Shown here: positions 32,411-40,014 of the stretch, in pieces | Numbering within the stretch: the first letter of the stretch is position 1 | Layout of the letters: every line of letters starts with the position of its first letter | DNA from: a virus | Virus record (IMG/VR): IMGVR_UViG_3300042886_000434 | Coordinates: 1 to 44,367 of that record | Length of the DNA: 44,367 nt | Direction: 5' to 3' (one strand) | Notes under the pieces: model-generated | Told to the model about the DNA's origin: nothing | What the model saw: the letters and a program-made list of their open reading frames with translations, nothing else | Databases searched by the model: none | Position numbers and translations under genes: made by a program

Positions 32411-33289
32411 ATGAGCAACTTCGTCTCGTTTAACCCGATGCTGACGACGAACGCCGCAGGCTCGTTCTCCGTCCAGTCGGAAGGCTACGTCCAGGGCAAC
32501 GCCCTCGATGATCCGGCGATCCGTTATCAGCTGATGAACGGCGTGCTGGCGCAAACCGAATCGCTCCCGATGTGGGGCGGTGTCCCGATCTTCGAGAACA
32601 TCCCGAACCCGGGCTTCGGCAACATCACCGGCCCGAACGTGGGTCGCTCGACGTCGATCGCCACCATCCAGGGCTTCTCGGTGTTCAACCAGGGCCATGC
32701 AATGGTCAACTGGCCGCAGAACAAGGTGCCCATCGTCGGCCAGGGCGGCACGGTGCCGTTCTTCCGCATGGGATCGAATGCGCGCATCCCGGTTGCCTGC
32801 GATCCGTCGCTGGTGTCGCTGCAAGGCGGCCTGACGTCCCAACAGGTCTCGTGGGACTTCAACAACAACGTCCTGCAGCCGTACAACGCCAGCACAGCCA
32901 CGGTGTCTGTCACTTCGGTGACGTCGACGTTCGCGAATGGTGTCTACACGTTCGCTGTCGTCGCTGCTGCCGCAACGACTGTCGGCGCGGTGGGTGACAC
33001 CATCAACCTGAGCGGCGTGACGGGCACGGGCGCTGCACTCGTGAACGGTAACCAGACCGTCACCGCATTCACCGACAACCAGCACTTCAGCTTCCAGATC
33101 ACGGCGGCGAGCGGCGCGATTGCAACGGGCGCACTGACGGGCACGATCGTGCTGAATGAAGGCACGGGCGCGCTTCCGGTGAAGGTACTGGAAATCAACA
33201 AGGGCAACAGCAAGACCGTTCTGTGGAACGCGAACCTGCTGACGGCCAACTGGCTTAACACGGGCACCACTGCCCTGATCCAAATCTAA
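32411..33289 (+). CDS. Virion decoration protein with inserted beta module
   Basis: 292 residues. The first ~155 residues resemble structural cement or decoration proteins that sit next to DUF2184 capsids. Residues ~160-248 are a separate beta-rich, Ig-like or adhesin-type module (TVSVTSVTSTFANGVYTFAV...), similar in style to one in the tail sheath. Low charge and no signal peptide. Placed between the protease and the capsid gene. Confidence 0.6.
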   Translation: MSNFVSFNPMLTTNAAGSFSVQSEGYVQGNALDDPAIRYQLMNGVLAQTESLPMWGGVPIFENIPNPGFGNITGPNVGRSTSIATIQGFSVFNQGHAMVNWPQNKVPIVGQGGTVPFFRMGSNARIPVACDPSLVSLQGGLTSQQVSWDFNNNVLQPYNASTATVSVTSVTSTFANGVYTFAVVAAAATTVGAVGDTINLSGVTGTGAALVNGNQTVTAFTDNQHFSFQITAASGAIATGALTGTIVLNEGTGALPVKVLEINKGNSKTVLWNANLLTANWLNTGTTALIQI

Positions 33290-33298
33290 GGGGCAAAA

Positions 33299-34315
33299 AT
33301 GGCTAACGTTGCATCCAGTTACGTCATCCAGAACCCGTCGTACATCGTCCCCGAAATCCTGACGCAGTATCAACAGGCTTCCGGCGCGTTCGAAGTGCTG
33401 GCGGGCGGCGATCCGATGGTTCGCCTGAGTGATGGCGATCTGCAGGTCTACATCAAGCATCTCGACATTCGCACGAAGGTCGGTGCCGGACAATCGGCCG
33501 GCAACCTCCTGCCGGGCGTGTCGGTGACGAATGACATGATTTCGACGCCGACGTATCTGCTCCGCGTGCGCGCTGAGTACGATCACCATGACACGGCCGC
33601 CATGGGCCGCTGGGGCATCTCGATCGTCGAGGCTCAGCGCCTCGGCATGCGTCAGGGCATCTTCCAGCAGCTCCGCGGCGGTCTGCTGCAGGGCTTCACG
33701 CCGGCCAACGGCGAAGGCCTGCTCAACACGCAGGGCGCGACGACGCTAAACCTGCCGGCCGACTCGAACGGCAACACCACCATCAGCACCTACGATAGCG
33801 GCCAGCTGGCTCAGTTCATCCTGAACCAGATCGCTGCCGCCAAGGTGCGCACGATGCAAGTCGGTATCCCGCTGCGCGTGACGGTCCTGACCACGCAGCG
33901 CGTCATGACGCAGCTTGCGTATCAGATCGTTCAGCTGGTGCAATTCCAGCGTCCGGGCGCAGGTTCGGGTTCTCCGGGCGTGGTGGTCGATACCGCCGCG
34001 GGCTGGAACGGCGACGAGATCGTGTGGGTGACCGATGACACTCTCATCGGCCAAGGCGCGGGCGGCACGGACGTGATCATGATCACGATCCCGGAAGTCA
34101 AGAAGCCGATCGCGCACAAGCTTAACACGAACGAGTTCTCGAAACTCACCCCCGGCTTGGCGGCCTGCAACCTGCAGTACATGGACATGGCCGCTCCCCG
34201 CGAATTGCCGTGCCCACTGCCGGGTGGCGCAATCGACATCACGTCGGAACTGCGCGCGACGTCGGGCTGGGCGGTTCGCCCCGAGGCTCTGACCATCATC
34301 TCAGCCGGCTACTAA
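33299..34315 (+). CDS. Major capsid protein (DUF2184 family)
   Basis: 338 residues, HK97-like DUF2184 capsid type: AAGGDP...LSDGDLQVYIKHLD region near 55, and EYDHHDTAAMGRWGISIVEAQRLGMRQGIFQQLRGGLLQG around 100-140. It forms the shell. The gene ends at a strong terminator (34338-34362), which fits a highly expressed capsid message. Confidence 0.85.
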   Translation: MANVASSYVIQNPSYIVPEILTQYQQASGAFEVLAGGDPMVRLSDGDLQVYIKHLDIRTKVGAGQSAGNLLPGVSVTNDMISTPTYLLRVRAEYDHHDTAAMGRWGISIVEAQRLGMRQGIFQQLRGGLLQGFTPANGEGLLNTQGATTLNLPADSNGNTTISTYDSGQLAQFILNQIAAAKVRTMQVGIPLRVTVLTTQRVMTQLAYQIVQLVQFQRPGAGSGSPGVVVDTAAGWNGDEIVWVTDDTLIGQGAGGTDVIMITIPEVKKPIAHKLNTNEFSKLTPGLAACNLQYMDMAAPRELPCPLPGGAIDITSELRATSGWAVRPEALTIISAGY

Positions 34316-34337
34316 GTCGGTCTTGCAGTAAGCGAAT

Positions 34338-34362
34338 AAAGGGCGCCAATGGCGCTTTTTTT
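34338..34362 (+). terminator. Terminator after the capsid gene
   Basis: Stem GCGCC (34343-34347) with GGCGC (34351-34355), AAT loop, flanked by AAAG and a run of seven T. Confidence 0.75.
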
Positions 34363-34441
34363 ACGTCTGTGCTGCGGCTAGGTTCCGGAACCGAAAGCTC
34401 GCCCCCTGTGCGAGTTGCCGCAGCCCTTCATACAGGGAAAC

Positions 34442-34470
34442 AAGGGCCTCTCGGGGCCCTTTCTTTTTTA
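34442..34470 (+). terminator. Second terminator before the neck genes
   Basis: Stem AAGGGCC (34442-34448) with GGCCCTT (34455-34461), then TTCTTTTTT. A TACAGGGAA-type direct repeat flanks it (34432-34445 and 34469-34482); the second copy contains the ribosome site of the next gene. Confidence 0.75.
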
Positions 34471-34483
34471 CAGGGAACCAAGC

Positions 34484-34978
34484 ATGTCCAAGCTCTACAT
34501 CGCAAACTGCACCCGCCAACGCCATGAATTCATGTACCGCGCGCCGGAGCAGAAGAATCCGATCGTTCAGGTCATCGATATCGGCCAGCAGATCATGGTG
34601 TGGAAGGATGCATCGAAAGACGAACTCAACATCATCGTCGAGCAGCATGAGCATTACGGCCTGATCAACGTCGCGAACATCGATCGTTCGAAGTTCTTCG
34701 TCGGCATGTGCTACCAGTACGACAAGCCGATCGATGTGAGCAAGATCATGTACACGGTCGAGAACAATGACACGGTGCTCGAAGAGCGCGCACTTGAGGC
34801 GCGCAAACAGGCGGCCGCTGTCATCAGTCATTCGCTGAGCCAAGTCGCGCAGGACGCCGGCAACTCGCTGGGCAATGTGGACGTGGAGATCAAGGAACTG
34901 GCACAGCCTGGCAAGGAAGCGAACTTCGCTGAGACCATCACTGTGCAGCGCGGGAGTGGCAAGCGTAGGGGCAACTGA
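34484..34978 (+). CDS. Predicted virion protein (neck region)
   Basis: 164 residues from the ATG at 34484 (ribosome site AGGGA); a frame from 34415 is rejected. Residues 1-100 include a beta-rich part (KLYIANCTRQRHEFMYRAPEQKNPIVQVI) and a Glu/Gln/Ala-rich C-terminal helix region. Position suggests a neck or head-tail joining protein; no recognised domain. The TGA overlaps the next start (TGATG). Confidence 0.6.
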   Translation: MSKLYIANCTRQRHEFMYRAPEQKNPIVQVIDIGQQIMVWKDASKDELNIIVEQHEHYGLINVANIDRSKFFVGMCYQYDKPIDVSKIMYTVENNDTVLEERALEARKQAAAVISHSLSQVAQDAGNSLGNVDVEIKELAQPGKEANFAETITVQRGSGKRRGN

Positions 34979-35454
34979 TGACCGTCAACGTCACCGACTA
35001 CACAACGTTCATCCAGCAGACGATGGGGATTCCGGTGGCGGCATTGCCGGCGAATTCCCCCTTCATTCTGCAGACGCTCGCGCTCGCGCAGGAGATTGTC
35101 AATCCCGCGCTTCAAACCATCGGAGCGCCGAGCGGAGCGACGAACCTTGGTTATACCGGCCCAGGTATCTACGAGCTGGCCGTGTACAACCTGGCCGGTG
35201 ACATGCTGATCAATTTCGCGACTGATCAGTCCGGGCAGACGTTCTTTGCGACTGCACGCACGAATTACGGCATCAACTCATTCGTGGCCGGCGTGATTGG
35301 CTCTAGCGCAGATGAAACGACATCGGAATCGCTGGTCGTGCCAGAGGCGATGAAGAATCTGACGCTTCAGAATCTTCAGAACTTGAAGACTCCGTACGGG
35401 CGTCAATACCTTTACTTCGCGCAGGCCTTTGGGACGAACTGGGGATTGTCATGA
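34978..35454 (+). CDS. Predicted neck / head-tail protein
   Basis: 158 residues, alternating helices and short strands (QQTMGIPVAALPANSPFILQTLALAQEIV ... YELAVYNLAGDMLINFATDQ), similar to DUF4054-type small head-tail connectors. Coupled by TGATG and ATGA to its neighbours. Assignment is by position. Confidence 0.6.
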   Translation: MTVNVTDYTTFIQQTMGIPVAALPANSPFILQTLALAQEIVNPALQTIGAPSGATNLGYTGPGIYELAVYNLAGDMLINFATDQSGQTFFATARTNYGINSFVAGVIGSSADETTSESLVVPEAMKNLTLQNLQNLKTPYGRQYLYFAQAFGTNWGLS

Positions 35455-35939
35455 AACTGGTACTCGGCGTGATCGACATTCCATATCAGAATCCGCCGAG
35501 CCAGAAGAGGATTCCACAGGCGAAGAAAGGAAAGGCCAATAAGCCGATCCACGCCGTCAGCCCCACCGAGCAGACGACTGGCGATGTCGCCGTCTGGCTT
35601 GAGGAAGAGTATCTGGTGATGGAGCGCTTTGTGGACCTCCATCGCCAGGAAATCATCCAGGCGATTGAAAACTCGGTGGCCGGCTCCTTGGAGAGTTTGA
35701 TGATGGGCGCCCCGGCCTCATTCAATCCATTCGGATCAGCCGCGAGCGAGATTGAAACCTTGTTCAAGTTCACCTATCTGGACAAGGAAGAAATCACCAA
35801 GACTGGAGCAACTGGTGTTCCGACTGAGGCGGCCTTGAAAGGAGTGAATCATCGGCTGAAGGCTGGCAAAGGCCCGCGTCGTCCGTCGTTCGTCGATACG
35901 GGCCAATATCAGGCGACCATGAAGGTCTGGACGGAGTGA
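35451..35939 (+). CDS. Predicted tail completion / neck protein
   Basis: 162 residues. Helical middle (LEEEYLVMERFVDLHRQEIIQAIENSV) and a C-terminal GRR/PSFVDTGQYQ end of the kind seen in phage tail-terminator or connector proteins. Role by position. Confidence 0.55.
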   Translation: MKLVLGVIDIPYQNPPSQKRIPQAKKGKANKPIHAVSPTEQTTGDVAVWLEEEYLVMERFVDLHRQEIIQAIENSVAGSLESLMMGAPASFNPFGSAASEIETLFKFTYLDKEEITKTGATGVPTEAALKGVNHRLKAGKGPRRPSFVDTGQYQATMKVWTE

Positions 35940-35940
35940 G

Positions 35941-36939
35941 ATGCCAAGCATAACTGAAACCTCATCCGCCACCGGACAACTTGCGGCAGGCCTGGAAGCT
36001 GGTGTCAATACGCTGGATAACCAGCAGACCGTCACCTTCACGAAGTATGTGCGCCTCGTCCTGCCGCTGGATGGATTCGTTTTCTGGGTGCGCGCCGATC
36101 TTTTGAGCGCATCCGCCTTGTTCAATGCGGCGAGATTCAATGCAGTAGCCTATAACGCGGCATCAAAGATTATCACGCCCGCGCCGACGGTTACCGTCCA
36201 AGGGTCGCTGCATTACTCGACACAGCGAGATCAGCTCGAAGACGAGACGATCGACGTCAATCGCGTCGTGTTCACGGCGTTGCAGCCGATCGACGAGTTC
36301 AATGAGGTTGGCGAAAACGTCATGTTCATCGGGACGTTTAATGGCGTCCGCTTCAGCTTTAGTCAGCGAAAGTCGTTTTACCAACAGGCGCAACTGAATC
36401 ACTACTGGGGCGATGCAGTCTATCCCGCGTTGGCTTCGCAGATCATCGATAACGTTGCGGCGCTAAATAGCGACCTAATTGTATCGAATAGCCTTCCGAT
36501 CTGGCTGATGCTGACGCAGTTCATGCCGATGTATCCGTCGTTTCTGGTGCCGCAGGACATCTATCCGCCTTATGCGTCGGTTCATATTGACCAGACGGAG
36601 GCAATTGGTGCGGCGCCCTTGCTTGACTCCACGATGACGCATACCCAACTGGCCTGGGATCGCGCCAAGATCACGATGTACGGGATGAACAACCAGCAGG
36701 CCCTGGATTTTCAGGACTACGTGTTTCAGTACATCAGCAACAATGAAAATGCGATCGGCCTTCGAAACATGCCCGTCATCCGCGACGAAAAACGGACCCA
36801 GACAGAACTTGGCGTGATCGCCATGAAGAAGACATTTGACATCGAAGTCAATTACTACCAGACGCGCATCAACAACCTGGCCAGACAGTTCATTCAGTCC
36901 GCAATCCCGACTTTCATAGTCTCGCCCGATCCGCACTAA
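35941..36939 (+). CDS. Phage virion protein (tail region)
   Basis: 332 residues, beta-rich, no transmembrane segment. Conserved-looking segments include TFTKYVRLVLPLDGFVFWVRADLL and WDRAKITMYGMNNQQALDFQDYVFQYI. It precedes the sheath region and could be a tail terminator or a large structural protein. No recognised domain. Confidence 0.6.
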   Translation: MPSITETSSATGQLAAGLEAGVNTLDNQQTVTFTKYVRLVLPLDGFVFWVRADLLSASALFNAARFNAVAYNAASKIITPAPTVTVQGSLHYSTQRDQLEDETIDVNRVVFTALQPIDEFNEVGENVMFIGTFNGVRFSFSQRKSFYQQAQLNHYWGDAVYPALASQIIDNVAALNSDLIVSNSLPIWLMLTQFMPMYPSFLVPQDIYPPYASVHIDQTEAIGAAPLLDSTMTHTQLAWDRAKITMYGMNNQQALDFQDYVFQYISNNENAIGLRNMPVIRDEKRTQTELGVIAMKKTFDIEVNYYQTRINNLARQFIQSAIPTFIVSPDPH

Positions 36940-36966
36940 GCGGCCTCACAAGCAGCGCAACCCATC

Positions 36967-36993
36967 ACCCGCCTTGAGCGGGTTTTTCTTTTC
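36967..36993 (+). terminator. Terminator before the tail sheath operon
   Basis: 6-bp stem ACCCGC (36967-36972) with GCGGGT (36978-36983), CTTGA loop, then TTTTCTTTTC. Confidence 0.75.
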
Positions 36994-37007
36994 TAGGACC
37001 CGAAATC

Positions 37008-37376
37008 ATGCCTCAAGGCGCTCTTCAAGCAAACGTCGCAACCAATCCGTCTCTCGCTCGCGCTCCTCTGACCGTGGATGCGTCCGGCAATCTTCTGACC
37101 GGCAGCGGTTCGCTCAGCAAGCTGAACCAGACCGGCACCTTTCTGGTGAAGGGTTCGGCCGGCCGTATCTGCAAGATCAATGTGGTAGGCGGCACAGCCG
37201 CGGCGCTCGTCGTCAATGACGTGGCCACCACTGGCGGCGTGGCGACCGCCAACATCGTCGCGTCTTTGACCTCTGCGCAAGCAGCAGTCGGCACAACGAT
37301 CCCCCTGGACTTCCCTTGCCTGGCGGGCATTGTCGTGCAAGCAGGTACGGCAGTAGTCGCTGTGTCGTTCGACTAA
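37008..37376 (+). CDS. Predicted virion protein, 122 aa
   Basis: 122 residues, Ala/Gly/Val-rich, uncharged, with alternating strands. It could be a small structural or tail-related protein; no domain recognised. Starts shortly after a terminator, before the sheath gene. Confidence 0.6.
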   Translation: MPQGALQANVATNPSLARAPLTVDASGNLLTGSGSLSKLNQTGTFLVKGSAGRICKINVVGGTAAALVVNDVATTGGVATANIVASLTSAQAAVGTTIPLDFPCLAGIVVQAGTAVVAVSFD

Positions 37377-37386
37377 GGAATAAGCC

Positions 37387-38766
37387 ATGGCAAATCCCAT
37401 CGTCCAGGTCAATGTAACGCAGACGATCGCCCCGGCGCCGTCTACGCTACAGAAGACCGGCGTATTCATTTCCCAGGGCGGCACGAGTCTGGCAAAGAAC
37501 GCCAGCAAGCTGTTGACACAGATGTCGGACCTCACGTCCGTCCTAGCCGGCGCCATCACCATCTCGACCATGACCTGGGCGAGCAGCGTGGTAACGGTTA
37601 CGACCGCGACTCCGCACGGCTTTCCCAACGGCGACACGATTGGCGTTGTAATTGCTGGTGTCACCCCGGCTGGCTATAACGGCTCTTTCAACGCGACCAT
37701 TACCGGCGCGTCGACCTTCACCTATCCGCTCGTCAGCAACCCGGGCTCGGTGACAGTGCAGGGCACCGTGACCGATTCGGATGTTGCTGAGCTGACCGCC
37801 ATGGGCACGACGTTCTTTGCCCAAGGCAGCAACGTCAATGTGTACGTGCTGGAGCTTGGCCCGGGTACGCCCGCGGAAGGCGTAACGGCCCTGACGGCGT
37901 ACATGATTGCCAATCCGCTGCAGTTCTACTCGTATCTGGTGCCGCGCGAGTGGGGTTCGGAGCCGACGTTCCCCGCGCTGATCGCGAGCTACGAGGCCAC
38001 GACGGCGAAGCAATATTTCTTCGTCACGGTCACGCAAGCGAACTACACGAACTTCACCGCCCTGATGAAGAACGTGTTCATGCTGATCGAGGCGCCGACG
38101 ATCCCGGCAACAGAATTCACGCTCGCGTCCACGTTCTACAAGACGCTGAGCTACAGCCCGAGTTCGACCAACAAGGTCGGCCCGCTGTGCTTCTCGTACA
38201 TGGTCGGTGTGACGCCTTACCCGACGCTGGGCAATTCGTCTCTGCTGACCACTCTCAAGGCAGCGAACGTCAACTACATCGCGACCGGCGCAGAGGGCGG
38301 CATCAGCAACACGATGCTCGTCTGGGGAACGATGTGCGATGGCAACCCGTTCAACTATTGGTACTCGGTTGACTGGATGCAGATCAACGTCGATCTGAAC
38401 ATCGCCAACGAGATCATCAACGGGTCGAACAATTCGCTGGCGCCGCTGTACTACGACCAGAACGGCATTGACCGCCTGCAGATCCGGTCGCAGAGCATCG
38501 CGGGGCAGGGTGTCGCCAATGGCCTTGCGCTGGGGCCGGTGAATGCCGTGGCGATGGCATCCGCAGATTTCATCGCGTACCTGACGGGCGGCACCGCACC
38601 GATCGGCGTCATCGTCAATGCGGTTCCGTTCGCCTCGTACACGAAGCTGAATCCGAGCGACTACTCCATCGGGAAGTATGGTGGCCTGTCGATCGCGTAC
38701 ACGCCGGCACGCGGCTTCACGACGATTGTTTTCAACATCAACGTGAGCCAGTTCGTTCAGGTCTAA
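37387..38766 (+). CDS. Tail sheath protein (DUF3383 family)
   Basis: 459 residues, DUF3383 contractile-tail sheath type: N-terminal VNVTQTIAPAPSTLQKTGVFISQGG, central YYDQNGIDRLQIRSQSI, and C-terminal PSDYSIGKYGGLSIAYTPARGFTTIVFNINVSQF. Residues ~56-130 carry an inserted beta module (TPHGFPNGDTIGVVIAGVTPAGYNG...), which looks like a surface-exposed domain. The sheath makes this a myovirus-like tail. Confidence 0.82.
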   Translation: MANPIVQVNVTQTIAPAPSTLQKTGVFISQGGTSLAKNASKLLTQMSDLTSVLAGAITISTMTWASSVVTVTTATPHGFPNGDTIGVVIAGVTPAGYNGSFNATITGASTFTYPLVSNPGSVTVQGTVTDSDVAELTAMGTTFFAQGSNVNVYVLELGPGTPAEGVTALTAYMIANPLQFYSYLVPREWGSEPTFPALIASYEATTAKQYFFVTVTQANYTNFTALMKNVFMLIEAPTIPATEFTLASTFYKTLSYSPSSTNKVGPLCFSYMVGVTPYPTLGNSSLLTTLKAANVNYIATGAEGGISNTMLVWGTMCDGNPFNYWYSVDWMQINVDLNIANEIINGSNNSLAPLYYDQNGIDRLQIRSQSIAGQGVANGLALGPVNAVAMASADFIAYLTGGTAPIGVIVNAVPFASYTKLNPSDYSIGKYGGLSIAYTPARGFTTIVFNINVSQFVQV

Positions 38767-38776
38767 GGGATAAAAC

Positions 38777-39226
38777 ATGGCAACTTCCAACCCCATGATC
38801 CCGCAAGGGACATTGAACCGGCTACGCGGAAGCGTCAAGTTCGTCAGCAACCCGCAGCTCAACGTCACAGCGAGCTATCTAGTCAAGGATGGGATCGAGA
38901 TCGCACTCGAGGGCGAAGCCACCACGGTTATCCCGACGATGGTCGGCGTGGTGACGAGTCCAGATCCGTACATGATCGCCGCGGTGACGATCAACATCCT
39001 GAAGACGAATGGCCTGGCGGCGACATACAAGTCGCAGATGGAAAACTCGACCGTCATCGGCGATATCGTCATCACGCCCGACACGTCAGCGCTCCCGACG
39101 TACTACGTCAACAACGCATCCATCGTTGATGTGCGCCCGATGAAGATCAATGGCGAAGAGGCCGGCTGGTCGATCACGCTGCGCGGCTACTACAACATCA
39201 ACAACACGTTGTGGAGTCTGCTGTAA
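38777..39226 (+). CDS. Tail tube protein (DUF3277-like)
   Basis: 149 residues directly after the sheath, the usual place for the tube. Beta-rich with TPYMIAAVTINILKTNGLA-like strands (PDPYMIAAVTINILKTNGLAATYKSQMENS) and a C-terminal WSITLRGYYNINN. Position and size make it the inner tube. Confidence 0.75.
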   Translation: MATSNPMIPQGTLNRLRGSVKFVSNPQLNVTASYLVKDGIEIALEGEATTVIPTMVGVVTSPDPYMIAAVTINILKTNGLAATYKSQMENSTVIGDIVITPDTSALPTYYVNNASIVDVRPMKINGEEAGWSITLRGYYNINNTLWSLL

Positions 39227-39316
39227 CGCTTATCCGCGCCTAGGGTAGCTCCCGAAATCTGTTCCTTGGCAGGCTGGCGCGGGTTCTCAACAAGGATATG
39301 ACCATCAAGGAAAGTC

Positions 39317-39889
39317 ATGAAACTAGACAAGCGCCTCAATCTCGTCATTCCCATTGATTCGGACAGCGGAAGGATTTACGCGCACAGCGTCCCTATCTCG
39401 CGCGAAGTATTCGAGGCAAACATTTTCATCATCTCGAAGACGCTCAGCGTGCTCTACGAAGACGGCCTGACCGCCTTTGCTGGCCCGCGCGTGGCCGCAA
39501 CAATGATGAAAAACATTGCCATTGACCGCGGCATCTGGGAGGGCCCGCACGGCGTTGAAAACACGCTGATGAACGAGATCCGCCGCCTGACGAATGTTGT
39601 CATCCCGGGTGAGCGCGGATGGACCACAATCCCCTTCGATGACGCTGTGAGGTCGGGGGCCATTGATGCCGATGCCGCCTCGGAGGTGGAGGGGCAGGTT
39701 GTTTTTTTTACGTGCATCTGCTGGATGCACAAGCCGAAGGAAGCGAATCCCCTGCTTCAGGGCGTGCACGAGATTTGGGAATCGCAAAGCACGTCGCTGA
39801 ACTCTACGGAGTGGGCGAACTCATTGCCGACATCGATGCCGGAAGAGAGTTCTGGCGTGATGGCGACAGCATCGTCCATTCCATCCTGA
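39317..39889 (+). CDS. Tail assembly chaperone, first frame
   Basis: 190 residues in the 0 frame (ribosome site AAGGAAAG). The first ~131 residues look like a normal chaperone domain (LDKRLNLVIPIDSDSGRIYAHSVPISREVFEANIFII...). After the T8 run at 39702-39709 the sequence becomes low-complexity in this frame (ESQSTSLNSTEWANSLPTS), while the -1 frame reads a compact, normal-looking protein. This matches the two-product G/GT-type chaperones between tube and tape measure. Confidence 0.75.
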   Translation: MKLDKRLNLVIPIDSDSGRIYAHSVPISREVFEANIFIISKTLSVLYEDGLTAFAGPRVAATMMKNIAIDRGIWEGPHGVENTLMNEIRRLTNVVIPGERGWTTIPFDDAVRSGAIDADAASEVEGQVVFFTCICWMHKPKEANPLLQGVHEIWESQSTSLNSTEWANSLPTSMPEESSGVMATASSIPS

Positions 39890-40014
39890 CGTGGATATCT
39901 GAAGCGGGATTCGAGGCTTTCTTCTCTGAATACGACTTTCCATATGCGTCGGCGCATGAGTTCCGGCAGCGGCATCTGATCCACGCACTCAAATCAAATA
40001 GAGGAATGTTCTGA
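39317..40014 (+). CDS. Tail assembly chaperone, -1 frameshift product
   Basis: If ribosomes slip -1 on the heptamer T-TTT-TTT within 39702-39709 (0-frame codons GTT TTT TTT ACG), the product joins residues 1-131 to 101 residues of the -1 frame (after the slip: YVHLLDAQAEGSE... to NRGMF), about 232 residues. The second part (HVAELYGVGELIADIDAGREFW and TWISEAGFEAFFSEYDFP) reads as folded protein. The -1 frame stop overlaps the tape-measure start (TGATG). Confidence 0.65.

Noticed and set aside
37543-38868. 441-codon minus-strand ORF
   Set aside because: Antisense to the tail sheath gene; Arg-rich shadow without domains.
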